From assembly GCF_018882215.1 (NCBI RefSeq), contig NZ_JACVOX010000002.1:372001-436000 (forward strand): a DNA stretch of 64,000 nucleotides. Reading direction: 5' to 3'. The notes under the pieces were generated by a model. It saw only the letters and a list, made by a program, of their open reading frames with translations. It was not told the origin of the DNA and made no database searches. This document shows positions 8,351 to 15,653 of the stretch, in pieces. Source of the stretch: Polynucleobacter sp. AP-Kaivos-20-H2 (GTDB lineage: Bacteria; Pseudomonadota; Gammaproteobacteria; Burkholderiales; Burkholderiaceae). How positions within the stretch are numbered: the stretch's first letter is position 1; each line of letters opens with the position of its first letter. The translations under genes and the position numbers were made by a program.

Positions 8351-9409
8351 TTAAGCTGCCTCTTGACTTGAAAGAAAGTCATTAACCGTTATCTGTATTG
8401 CCTGCTCTACATTTAAAGGAGGATTCCAATTTAATAATTGATGAGCCTTGCGAGTACTAACCTCCAAGGACTCCGTAAGGCGATCGACAGCAGCTTTTTG
8501 ACCAAGGCATAACCCAGCTATGCGCAATATTTGGGCAGGAATGGAAATTAATCTTGATGAGGTATATCCCATACACTTAGACATGCGCTCAATTAAATGA
8601 GGGGTTGAATAAGCTTGGCTATCTGAAAGTAAAAAAAGTTGGTTTGCTGCTTTGGGGTGTCTTGCAACCAATAAAATAAAGTCGATCAAATTATCCAATG
8701 CCAACATGCTTCGTTGATTAACTATGCCCCCCAAAGGTAAAGGTAAACGCTTTTGAACCAAGCGCATGAGTTTTTGGTAATTGGCCTTTACACCCGGTCC
8801 ATAAATCAATGGCGGTCGAATAAGCACATACTCCATGCCTGTGGCATTGCAAATCTCACGAACACCCTCCTCGGCTTCTAGCTTACTAACGCCATATGGG
8901 TCTTCGGGCTTGGGGATTGAATGCTCAGTAAAAGGTTCACCCAAATTTGTTTTCTCTCCATTCACCTTGATAGAGCTTAAAAAAATAAAGCGCTTGACTC
9001 CTGCATTTGCGGCTTGCCTTGCTAAATTTAGCGTAGAAATGACATTGGCCTTTCGATACTTCTCCAGCGGATTGCTTGCCCTGTCTTCCATAACATGAAC
9101 TCTTGCCGCTAAATGCACAATAGTATCCACACCCAAAAGCGCCTTAGTCCAATCCGATTTTTCTGAAATATCAGAGACTAGGAATTGCTCCACGTTTGAT
9201 AGCGGATTCTCAAGCGGGCCTCTGGTTATTGCACGAAATTGAATATTTTGAGCTAGTGCATCTTGCGAAGCCAGCAATCTAGAGCCAACGAAACCGGAGG
9301 CACCCGTCACCAAAATGCGCTGGCCATGCAACTGATTAAATTCGTCCAAAAAACTCACAGAACCTCTACCCCCCTTAAATACCAGCAAATCAATTAAAAT
9401 CAAAGACAT
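8351..9409 (-). CDS. NAD-dependent epimerase/dehydratase, WbpV-like 4-reductase
   Basis: An extended SDR of 352 residues. The nucleotide-binding motif ILVTGASGFVGSRLL is at about residues 32-46, SSIKVNG holds the catalytic Ser region and PYGVSKLEAEE gives the Tyr/Lys pair. Sequence style and context (next to PglC-like and CapD-like genes) resemble WbpV/WbjF-type enzymes that reduce UDP-4-keto-6-deoxy-GlcNAc to UDP-QuiNAc or UDP-FucNAc. The first ~30 residues form an unusually long, partly hydrophobic N-terminal extension, but the ATG at 9409 has AAGG seven bases upstream, which supports it. It is the first gene of a three-gene minus-strand operon with the transferase and dehydratase. Confidence 0.85.
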   Translation of the reverse strand: MSLILIDLLVFKGGRGSVSFLDEFNQLHGQRILVTGASGFVGSRLLASQDALAQNIQFRAITRGPLENPLSNVEQFLVSDISEKSDWTKALLGVDTIVHLAARVHVMEDRASNPLEKYRKANVISTLNLARQAANAGVKRFIFLSSIKVNGEKTNLGEPFTEHSIPKPEDPYGVSKLEAEEGVREICNATGMEYVLIRPPLIYGPGVKANYQKLMRLVQKRLPLPLGGIVNQRSMLALDNLIDFILLVARHPKAANQLFLLSDSQAYSTPHLIERMSKCMGYTSSRLISIPAQILRIAGLCLGQKAAVDRLTESLEVSTRKAHQLLNWNPPLNVEQAIQITVNDFLSSQEAA

Positions 9410-9443
9410 AAACGGACCTTAACGGCCAGATTAGAGCTATTTT

Positions 9444-9665
9444 ATGTTGCCCCACTCAATTAACCAAATATCTTCAAACCCTCTGATTATTCAAGGTGGT
9501 GGTGGCAATATCTCTTTTAAGAACCCTAAATCCAACTCTATATGGATTAAGACCTCTGGAAAATGGCTAGAACACGCTATTACTGAAAATGTCTACTTTG
9601 AGCTAGACCTTCAGAAAGGGAAAGAATGGTTAAGCGACTCAGAAACACATCATTGGTCTGAGTAG
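9444..9665 (+). pseudogene. Class II aldolase/adducin-like N-terminal fragment
   Basis: A 73-codon reading frame whose first ~60 residues look like the N-terminus of a class II aldolase domain: PLIIQGGGGNISFK followed by IWIKTSGKWLEHA. Full-length members are several hundred residues, so this is a remnant; the frame ends soon after it meets unrelated sequence of a membrane-protein fragment on the other strand (about 9650). It lies divergently from the 4-reductase gene. Expression is doubtful. It marks the left edge of a patch of gene debris around an intact glycosyltransferase. Confidence 0.7.
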
Positions 9666-9928
9666 CCATAAATCAAGAGAGGTAGTGCGAATGCGGCAAA
9701 AAGAAAGAGGTGAGTGGCTATCGCAAAGAGCACCATTGCCAACACCAAGAACCATCTTGATTTGCTTGGTCCTGAGCTGCGCATACATAAGAGTGCTAAG
9801 GCAAGAACCAAACACAGAAGACCATAATCCATTCCCAACAAATAGACTGAATGGCTCAGAACAAAAGCTTGAGAGAAGTAAAGCCCAATACAGAAGCTGC
9901 GTGCGGCTGTTGCATGAGTAAGCGGTTG
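9650..9928 (-). pseudogene. Membrane protein C-terminal fragment
   Basis: Reading the minus strand from 9928 (just after an in-frame stop at 9931-9929) to the stop at 9650 gives about 92 residues with at least two strong hydrophobic helices (YGLLCLVLALALLC and WFLVLAMVLFAIATHLFLFA) and a terminal LPLLIYGYSDQ. There is no good start codon and the piece abuts the stop codon of the GT32-like gene, so it looks like the truncated 3-prime end of a polytopic membrane protein, perhaps a polymerase or GT-C enzyme. Its 3-prime end overlaps the end of the aldolase fragment on the opposite strand. Confidence 0.5.
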
Positions 9929-9931
9929 TCA

Positions 9932-10741
9932 TTACAAAACAATGGGTTGATGCTTGCTTTCCCCATAAAAGGGAACGCTGGAGTACCTTGCCCAAGAGCC
10001 CTCAAGAGCAAAAATACCCGCGCCGTTAAAGTCGATACCCGCTTGAATGACTGAGTCATCTGCTTGCGCTTCAAAATATTCGCGCACTGATTTAGTAAAC
10101 ATGCCTGGCCCAGTAAATCTCACAATGGCATTTTTGGGATTGGTAAAAATAATATTTTTAAACAACGTGTAATGCAGGCAAATATTCTCAATCATGCGCA
10201 GCAGAATGGGGTGGCCTTTAGCAAAGCCCATACCCCATTGCAGCACTTGCTTATCGGCATGCTGCATTCGATCTGCCAAAATGGGATTAGGTGGAATAAA
10301 ACAATCGTGAGACTCAAAAGAAATTAATGCGGTGGAATCGCTGTTCAGAAATGTGCTCAAGGCAGCACTGCAACCCTTACTGATATCAAAATAGAAGCCT
10401 CCACGCTCAAACAACAGGCAATAACGAAAAATATCGGCCTTCATTGGCCCAAACTGAGAATGCATATAAATGGAGAAAATGGGATGCTCACTCCAATATT
10501 CACGCATATATGCCTCTCTTTGCACCTTATCAAAGAGCTTAAAATCCAGATTAGGGTTGAGCGCTCTAAAACCTTCAATCTCTTTAAGATGAGTTTTACC
10601 AAAATAACGGTCTTCCCAAGTTTGGTAGACCACCGGTGCAATCAGTTGATTTTCGAATTTCTGAGTAGCGGCGCTGTCTAACAGCTGCTGCATCGGTAAT
10701 TCTTTATAAATGCGCAATTTGTTGAAAGTAGCGCGAATCAT
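9932..10741 (-). CDS. GT32-like (OCH1/capsular type) glycosyltransferase
   Basis: A protein of 269 residues that resembles the glycosyltransferases with a DXD sugar-binding motif used in capsule synthesis. PVVYQTWEDRYFGKTH and the later KADIFRYCLLFERGGFYFD are characteristic of the fold. The usual acidic DxD after GGFYF is replaced by DIS, so metal binding may be altered or the subfamily may differ. ATG 10741 is used; the longer TTG at 10744 adds one residue. The gene appears intact but is surrounded on both sides by fragments of other genes, so it may be the surviving member of a replaced block. Acceptor and donor are unknown. Confidence 0.75.
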   Translation of the reverse strand: MIRATFNKLRIYKELPMQQLLDSAATQKFENQLIAPVVYQTWEDRYFGKTHLKEIEGFRALNPNLDFKLFDKVQREAYMREYWSEHPIFSIYMHSQFGPMKADIFRYCLLFERGGFYFDISKGCSAALSTFLNSDSTALISFESHDCFIPPNPILADRMQHADKQVLQWGMGFAKGHPILLRMIENICLHYTLFKNIIFTNPKNAIVRFTGPGMFTKSVREYFEAQADDSVIQAGIDFNGAGIFALEGSWARYSSVPFYGESKHQPIVL

Positions 10742-10813
10742 CAATAATGTCTCATTATCTAAATCAATTAAAGAAGTATTAGAGTGCCATTAAAACACCC
10801 GCAAGCCCAAACT

Positions 10814-11072
10814 ATGAAATTTTCCCTCATTATCCCCTGCTATAACGAATCTAAGAGCCTTCCGCAACTCCTAGAGCACTGTACCCCACTCATTCGAAAG
10901 GGCAATATTGAAGTCATTTTGGTCGATAACGGCTCTAACGATGACACTGGAACCGTTCTCAACACATTACCCCCCAGTACCCCGGTTGCAGATTTATTCG
11001 GGCAGAACAGAACCAAGGCTATGGTTTTAGAATCACTAGCGGACTGTCTGTGGCTACTGGCGATATTTTGGG
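10814..11072 (+). pseudogene. GT2 glycosyltransferase, frameshifted and truncated
   Basis: ATG 10814 begins a clear GT2 N-terminus (MKFSLIIPCYNESKSLPQLL, then VILVDNGSNDDT). At the run of six C residues near 10970-10975 the frame is lost: continuing in a shifted frame gives QYPGCRFIRAEQNQGYGF and SGLSVATGDILGWA, a proper GT2 continuation. After about 11072 the homology ends abruptly and a different gene fragment begins. The gene is therefore broken twice, by a frameshift and by a deletion junction. It must be inactive. Confidence 0.82.
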
Positions 11073-11426
11073 CTGGGCATTGGCATGTTGCTTGGCAGTC
11101 AAACCTTGAACATAAAAATATTCTGCGGCACCTTAGATCACTCTCAATTACTGACTCTTGTTTTAAGCATCATAGGAGCAGCCCTTCTATTCTCACCCAT
11201 GATTAGCGTAGAAAAAAATAGACTGTTGGAAATGTATTTATTTCCGGGCCTCATTTTTGTGAGCCTAGCCTTCTTTACTTTTGTAGATTCGATGGGAGTC
11301 AAAAATACATTGACCCCAGGCATACAAGTCAATCGTATTGCTTCTAATTGCCTCTTGGCTATGACTATTGCCTTGGCATCTCTTAGTTGGGCCCCGAGAT
11401 GGATTAATGACTTTATTCATCACTGA
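11073..11426 (+). pseudogene. Membrane protein C-terminal fragment fused to broken GT2
   Basis: From about 11073 a frame different from the start of the GT2 fragment encodes LGIGMLLGSQTL and then hydrophobic helices (LLTLVLSIIGAALLF, LFPGLIFVSLAFFTF, ASNCLLAMTIALASL) and stops at 11426. It has no start of its own with a credible ribosome site and looks like the 3-prime end of a polytopic protein joined to the GT2 remnant by deletion. The original protein could not be recognised. Confidence 0.5.
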
Positions 11427-11547
11427 CTACGCAATACCCATGGATCAAAATACACATTGCCCAGTCATTTAACAGGCGTGTAACAAATGAGAGAAATTTC
11501 ACAAGTAATTAAAAAATTTCCTAGCGATGATATCCACGCTCTAAAAA

Positions 11548-12798
11548 CTATTGAGGTTTGTGTTTTGACTTTATTACTTTTGAGTAGATGTCTTGATATT
11601 GCTGAGCGACTACTGGGTAGCTAAATTTTTCCACTGCGCGCTTCCGAGCCGCTACATTTAACGCATTTGATTGCGAGATAGATTCGAGAACCCAAGTGAT
11701 GCCATTCGCTAAATCTTGCACATTCCCGGCTTTAGCCAAATACCCTGTTTTTTGATGCTCAATAACATCAGCTAACCCGGTTCCCTCAAAGGCCACCACA
11801 GGGCGGCCGCAGGCATGGGCTTCGCTGGCTGTCTGACCAAACACCTCTTGCCTGGAAGGAGCAATAAGAGCATCTGCTGCGCTATAGGCCATTTGCATAT
11901 CCACTTCACTCGCTAAGTGACCTAAATAGTGTACTGGAAAGCCAAGATCAACCGGCTGTGTTGGTGCTGCTTGACCAAAAACCACCAACTCCAAACTGTC
12001 GATCTTTCCAGATAGCTTTTGAAGAGCCTCTTGGAGCAAATCAAACCCTTTTCTGGGATCGGCAGCGCCACCTATTGCGCCAAATAAAATCAGGGGCACG
12101 TCTTGAGGAAGATCTAATTTCTCGCGCGCGATTTTTTTATCAATTGGAGCCCATTGATTGACATCGATAGGATTGGGAATAACTTCCACCGGCCAATTAC
12201 GCATCAGAGCGCTATTCTTAACGCAAGATGCCAACCATTGACTAGGCGTCACAATTTGTATTGGATTTTTCCAAGCCTTTTGCTTGCGCAACCAAGTCCA
12301 GCGATTGAGATCAAAACCAGCCTCATCCCTGGGGCGATTACCTTGGGTATAGCCCTCTTTCCAACGCAGATCTTCAGAGTAGTGCTCGGCTCCAGAAAAC
12401 GCCCACATATCATGCAGCGTCCAGACCAAAGGTTTATCTATCGAGCCCAAATCTTCTACCGACATCATTTCCCCATGAATCCAATGCAAATGAACAACAT
12501 CCGCACTCGATTGGTTTAATCGTTTAGACCAGGAAGTGGGGAACATTGCTGGTGAATGGTAATCACCGTTCCGAGCACGAATCAAGCGTGCAACTAAAAC
12601 ACCAACGCCCGATCGAAAGCGATCAAAGAATATCTCAAGGTTAGTTTTTGGGCCAATGATATGCGGATCATTCGAGATTTTGCGATGAACGATAAGACTA
12701 GAATTGACCCCAACCCCCCGAACTGCTTGGTGGATGCGATAAGCAGCTTTTGCAGCGCCGCCAACAGAATCCGAAAGGTTCAGTGCAAAGACGCGCAT
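11548..12798 (-). CDS. GT4-family glycosyltransferase
   Basis: A 416-residue GT-B enzyme. The N-terminal domain begins MRVFALNLSDSVGGAAKAA, with the glycine-rich loop of retaining GT4 enzymes; VVHLHWIHGEM and WTLHDMWAFSGAEHY resemble the acceptor domain of WcaC-like transferases. The C-terminal donor domain shows LILFGAIGGAADPRKGF and the E(x7)E-type EVFGQTASEAHACGRPVVAF. ATG at 12798; upstream lies the GT-A gene at 12804 with only 5 bp between, so they are cotranscribed. It adds one sugar of the repeat unit; donor unknown. Confidence 0.9.
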   Translation of the reverse strand: MRVFALNLSDSVGGAAKAAYRIHQAVRGVGVNSSLIVHRKISNDPHIIGPKTNLEIFFDRFRSGVGVLVARLIRARNGDYHSPAMFPTSWSKRLNQSSADVVHLHWIHGEMMSVEDLGSIDKPLVWTLHDMWAFSGAEHYSEDLRWKEGYTQGNRPRDEAGFDLNRWTWLRKQKAWKNPIQIVTPSQWLASCVKNSALMRNWPVEVIPNPIDVNQWAPIDKKIAREKLDLPQDVPLILFGAIGGAADPRKGFDLLQEALQKLSGKIDSLELVVFGQAAPTQPVDLGFPVHYLGHLASEVDMQMAYSAADALIAPSRQEVFGQTASEAHACGRPVVAFEGTGLADVIEHQKTGYLAKAGNVQDLANGITWVLESISQSNALNVAARKRAVEKFSYPVVAQQYQDIYSKVIKSKHKPQ

Positions 12799-12803
12799 AT
12801 GCC

Positions 12804-13739
12804 TTATTTCTGAGAACTGGCAGACATCATCAGCTTTTTTAAGGGCCTGAGTTGGCGTCTTATAAAGCCCATGAGATTGACTTCATGCACGTGCTTAAAA
12901 ATCAGAAAATCTCTTGCATCATTTGCTTGTATTTGCTCGGGATGAGTAAAGGGAGGTTTTAATTCCAATACAGGTGAATCGATCAAACATGCTGGCTTAT
13001 GCTGAGAAGTATGGGTAGCATTAGCCCCATACCCCAGGTTATCCGTTAAGTTATTTTTTGGGATGATGGTCAACCCACCATTGCTCCAACGCGTGAACAT
13101 AAGCTGATAGTCCCAAGTGTTGAGCTTGCCATCAAACACCCGATTAAATGCATCACGCCAATAAGAGATGACTAAAGGCTTGTTAGGAAATAGTTTTTGT
13201 AATCCCCCGCTCCGATCCCATGCAGGCCAGTTTTTTAGGGTTACATCATATGGCTGCCAAGATCTTCTCCATGCAGCCCAACCCCAAATCAGTGGAATTT
13301 TTGAGAAGAAATAGCTTTCCCCGCAATCAATCTGTGATGAAATCAAATTAGAGCCGCTAATCATTCCCACTCTTTCATCAAAGCGGTATTTTTCAAGCAA
13401 CTCGTCGCAATAGTCAAAAAAGCTGGGATCTGGCAACACATCATCTTCCAAGATAATGCCCTCGGGCTCCTGCTCAAAAAACCATGAAATCCCAGTTGAA
13501 ACGCCGATCTTGCAGCCTAAATTACGCTTCTGAAACAGCATTTTGAGCTCACAAGGCCAGTCAACTTGAGTGGCAATGTCTCGAACCTGCTGGCAAGCCT
13601 CTAGCTCACCTGTACGTCCTTTGCGTGGACCATCCGCTGCCACATAGAGCCTAGGTGGTTTGGCTGCCCGTATGCGCTCAAATACCTTAGCAGTGGTATC
13701 AGGGCGATTGAATACGAGAAATAGAATGGGGCTACGCAT
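12804..13739 (-). CDS. GT-A-fold glycosyltransferase (HlpA-like)
   Basis: A 311-residue protein of the nucleotide-diphospho-sugar transferase fold often annotated as hemolytic protein HlpA-like in polysaccharide loci. It begins SPILFLVFNRPDTTAKVFERI, has LYVAADGPRKGR, then GIILEDDVLPDPSFFDYCDELL, where EDD is the metal-binding acidic motif, and IWGWAAWRRSW further on. ATG 13739. It opens a two-gene minus-strand operon with the GT4 gene and is divergent from the ABC transporter at 13839; the 99-bp interval between them must hold both promoters. Confidence 0.85.
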   Translation of the reverse strand: MRSPILFLVFNRPDTTAKVFERIRAAKPPRLYVAADGPRKGRTGELEACQQVRDIATQVDWPCELKMLFQKRNLGCKIGVSTGISWFFEQEPEGIILEDDVLPDPSFFDYCDELLEKYRFDERVGMISGSNLISSQIDCGESYFFSKIPLIWGWAAWRRSWQPYDVTLKNWPAWDRSGGLQKLFPNKPLVISYWRDAFNRVFDGKLNTWDYQLMFTRWSNGGLTIIPKNNLTDNLGYGANATHTSQHKPACLIDSPVLELKPPFTHPEQIQANDARDFLIFKHVHEVNLMGFIRRQLRPLKKLMMSASSQK

Positions 13740-13838
13740 GCGCCTAATGGCCTTAAACTCTTGTTTTGATTATGGAAAGTATACAAGTCATCGTATTCTT
13801 CTTAAAATCATGTCACTTCAATCGAATTTGGATCATTA
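13740..13838. promoter_or_regulatory. Divergent intergenic region with two promoters expected
   Basis: The 99 bp between the divergent GT-A gene (starts 13739) and the ABC transporter (starts 13839) must contain the promoters of both operons. A TATACT-like hexamer reads on the minus strand around 13780-13785, but its -35 partner is weak, so no exact promoter is claimed. No inverted repeat of note was seen. Confidence 0.35.
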
Positions 13839-15614
13839 ATGGGTCAAGCCCCCGAAAAACTAACAGAGCTACTCAAAAGACTCTGGGACCACTTTAGTCA
13901 ACGCAGAAAGAAGCAGTTCGGACTCTTGCTAGGCTTAATGATTCTCGCCTCTCTTGCAGAGATTTTAAGTATTGGATCGGTATTGCCCTTCTTGGCTGTA
14001 TTAACCGAGCCCCAAAGAGTCTTTGACTTGCCACTACTCCAGCCCCTAATTAAGGCCCTTGGCATCAATACAGTTTCAGAATTACTACTCCCAATTACAG
14101 CCACCTTTTGCCTGGCAGCAGTCCTAGCCGCCTCAATCAGACTTATCTTGCTTCGATCCAGTCTGTTTCTTTCGGCTGCAGTGGGATCTGATATTGGCTA
14201 CGACATGTATCAACGCACACTCTATCAACCTTATTCAGTTCAAATGTCCCGCAATACCAGCGAAATTATTGATGGCATCTCCATTAAATCAACAGCCATT
14301 GCCAATGGTATTGTGATGCCACTTTTATATATCGCCAGCTCTGCAATCATTACAAGTTTAATTTTTGGAGCACTGATATTTTTTGCTCCGGAGACTACCT
14401 TAATAGCCTTTGGTATCTTTGGTTCAATTTATGTAGTAGTTATCAAAATGACTCGCAAACAACAGTTAATTGATAGTAAAAATATTGCGCACGAATCAAC
14501 TCAAGTCATCAAATCATTGCAAGAAGGTCTTGGCGGTATTCGTGATGTATTGATTGACGGCACCCAAAATACCTTCTGCAGCATTTATAGAAAATCCGAC
14601 TTTCTTCTTAGAAGATCTTATGCCAGCAGCTCCTTTATTAGCGTAGCTCCCCGCTTTGCCGTTGAAGGGCTGGGCATTCTATTAATAGCGTTACTAGCTT
14701 ATTTCTTAGCCAGCAAACCGGATGGGGTTTCTAAAGCGGTGCCAATTTTAGGAGCGCTAGCTCTAGCCGCCCAAAGACTACTACCCTTAATGCAACAGGC
14801 CTATTCTTCCTGGGCAAACTTAAGACAAAATCAACACTCCTTAAAAGATACCTTAGAGTTTTTAGATCAGCCACTTCCCGAGAATCTCGAGGAAGAAGCA
14901 ATTGAAGCAATTCCTTTTTCAAAATCGATTGAACTTAATAACATCTCTTTTGTATATTCACCAGAACAAAAAGCGATCTTCAATAATTTATCCCTTAACA
15001 TTCCTAAAGGTAGTCGCATAGGATTTATTGGTGAAACCGGGAGCGGTAAGAGTACTTTGCTTGATATCTTGATGGGGCTTCTCCCACCATCCAAAGGCGC
15101 CTTAGAAATTGATGGCATTCCTATTGCCTCAGACAACATTAGATCGTGGCAGAAACATGTTGCACACGTTCCACAAAGCATATTTTTAGCCGACGGCACT
15201 ATCGCGGAAAATATTGCCTTTGGAATACCAAAAGATCAAATCGACTTTGCACAGGTAGAAAATGCAGCAAAACAAGCCCAGATCCATGAGATGATCCTCT
15301 CTTTGCCGGATAGATACAGCACTCTAGTTGGGGAAAGAGGTGTTCGCCTTTCTGGCGGTCAAAGACAGCGCATAGGTATTGCTAGAGCAATCTACAAAAG
15401 AGCAAACGTCATCATCTTTGATGAAGCTACCAGCGCGCTCGATAGTGATACTGAAAAAGCAGTCATGGAAGCCATCGACAGCTTAAGTAATGAGCTAACC
15501 ATTTTGATAATTGCTCACCGTATTAGCACTCTCAAGAATTGCTCTGCAATTGTTAGATTAGAGGGTGGGACAATTCATTCAATTGGAAATTTTGACACTA
15601 TTACGACGCAGTAA
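13839..15614 (+). CDS. ABC transporter, fused permease-ATPase (PglK/MsbA-like flippase)
   Basis: Half-transporter of 591 residues that probably flips a lipid-linked oligosaccharide or exports a glycan. Six TM helices occupy about residues 24-330. The ATPase domain has Walker A GETGSGKST (~398), the Q-loop HVPQSIFLADGT, signature LSGGQRQRIGIARAIY (~503), Walker B VIIFDEATSALD (~523) and the H-loop IAHR (~557). The PglF-, PglC- and PglK-like genes in the same locus recall the Campylobacter pgl system, and no Wzx-type flippase was seen in the window, so this may be the main flippase. ATG 13839. The acyltransferase gene follows after 39 bp. Confidence 0.9.
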   Translation: MGQAPEKLTELLKRLWDHFSQRRKKQFGLLLGLMILASLAEILSIGSVLPFLAVLTEPQRVFDLPLLQPLIKALGINTVSELLLPITATFCLAAVLAASIRLILLRSSLFLSAAVGSDIGYDMYQRTLYQPYSVQMSRNTSEIIDGISIKSTAIANGIVMPLLYIASSAIITSLIFGALIFFAPETTLIAFGIFGSIYVVVIKMTRKQQLIDSKNIAHESTQVIKSLQEGLGGIRDVLIDGTQNTFCSIYRKSDFLLRRSYASSSFISVAPRFAVEGLGILLIALLAYFLASKPDGVSKAVPILGALALAAQRLLPLMQQAYSSWANLRQNQHSLKDTLEFLDQPLPENLEEEAIEAIPFSKSIELNNISFVYSPEQKAIFNNLSLNIPKGSRIGFIGETGSGKSTLLDILMGLLPPSKGALEIDGIPIASDNIRSWQKHVAHVPQSIFLADGTIAENIAFGIPKDQIDFAQVENAAKQAQIHEMILSLPDRYSTLVGERGVRLSGGQRQRIGIARAIYKRANVIIFDEATSALDSDTEKAVMEAIDSLSNELTILIIAHRISTLKNCSAIVRLEGGTIHSIGNFDTITTQ

Positions 15615-15653
15615 ATTAGCGCCCTCATAAAATACGCTCAATGCGCTCAAAAT

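Noticed and set aside
9639..9995. Overlapping 118-codon minus-strand frame in the debris patch
   Set aside because: Composition is not protein-like; the neighbouring frame encodes hydrophobic helices and is the likelier remnant.
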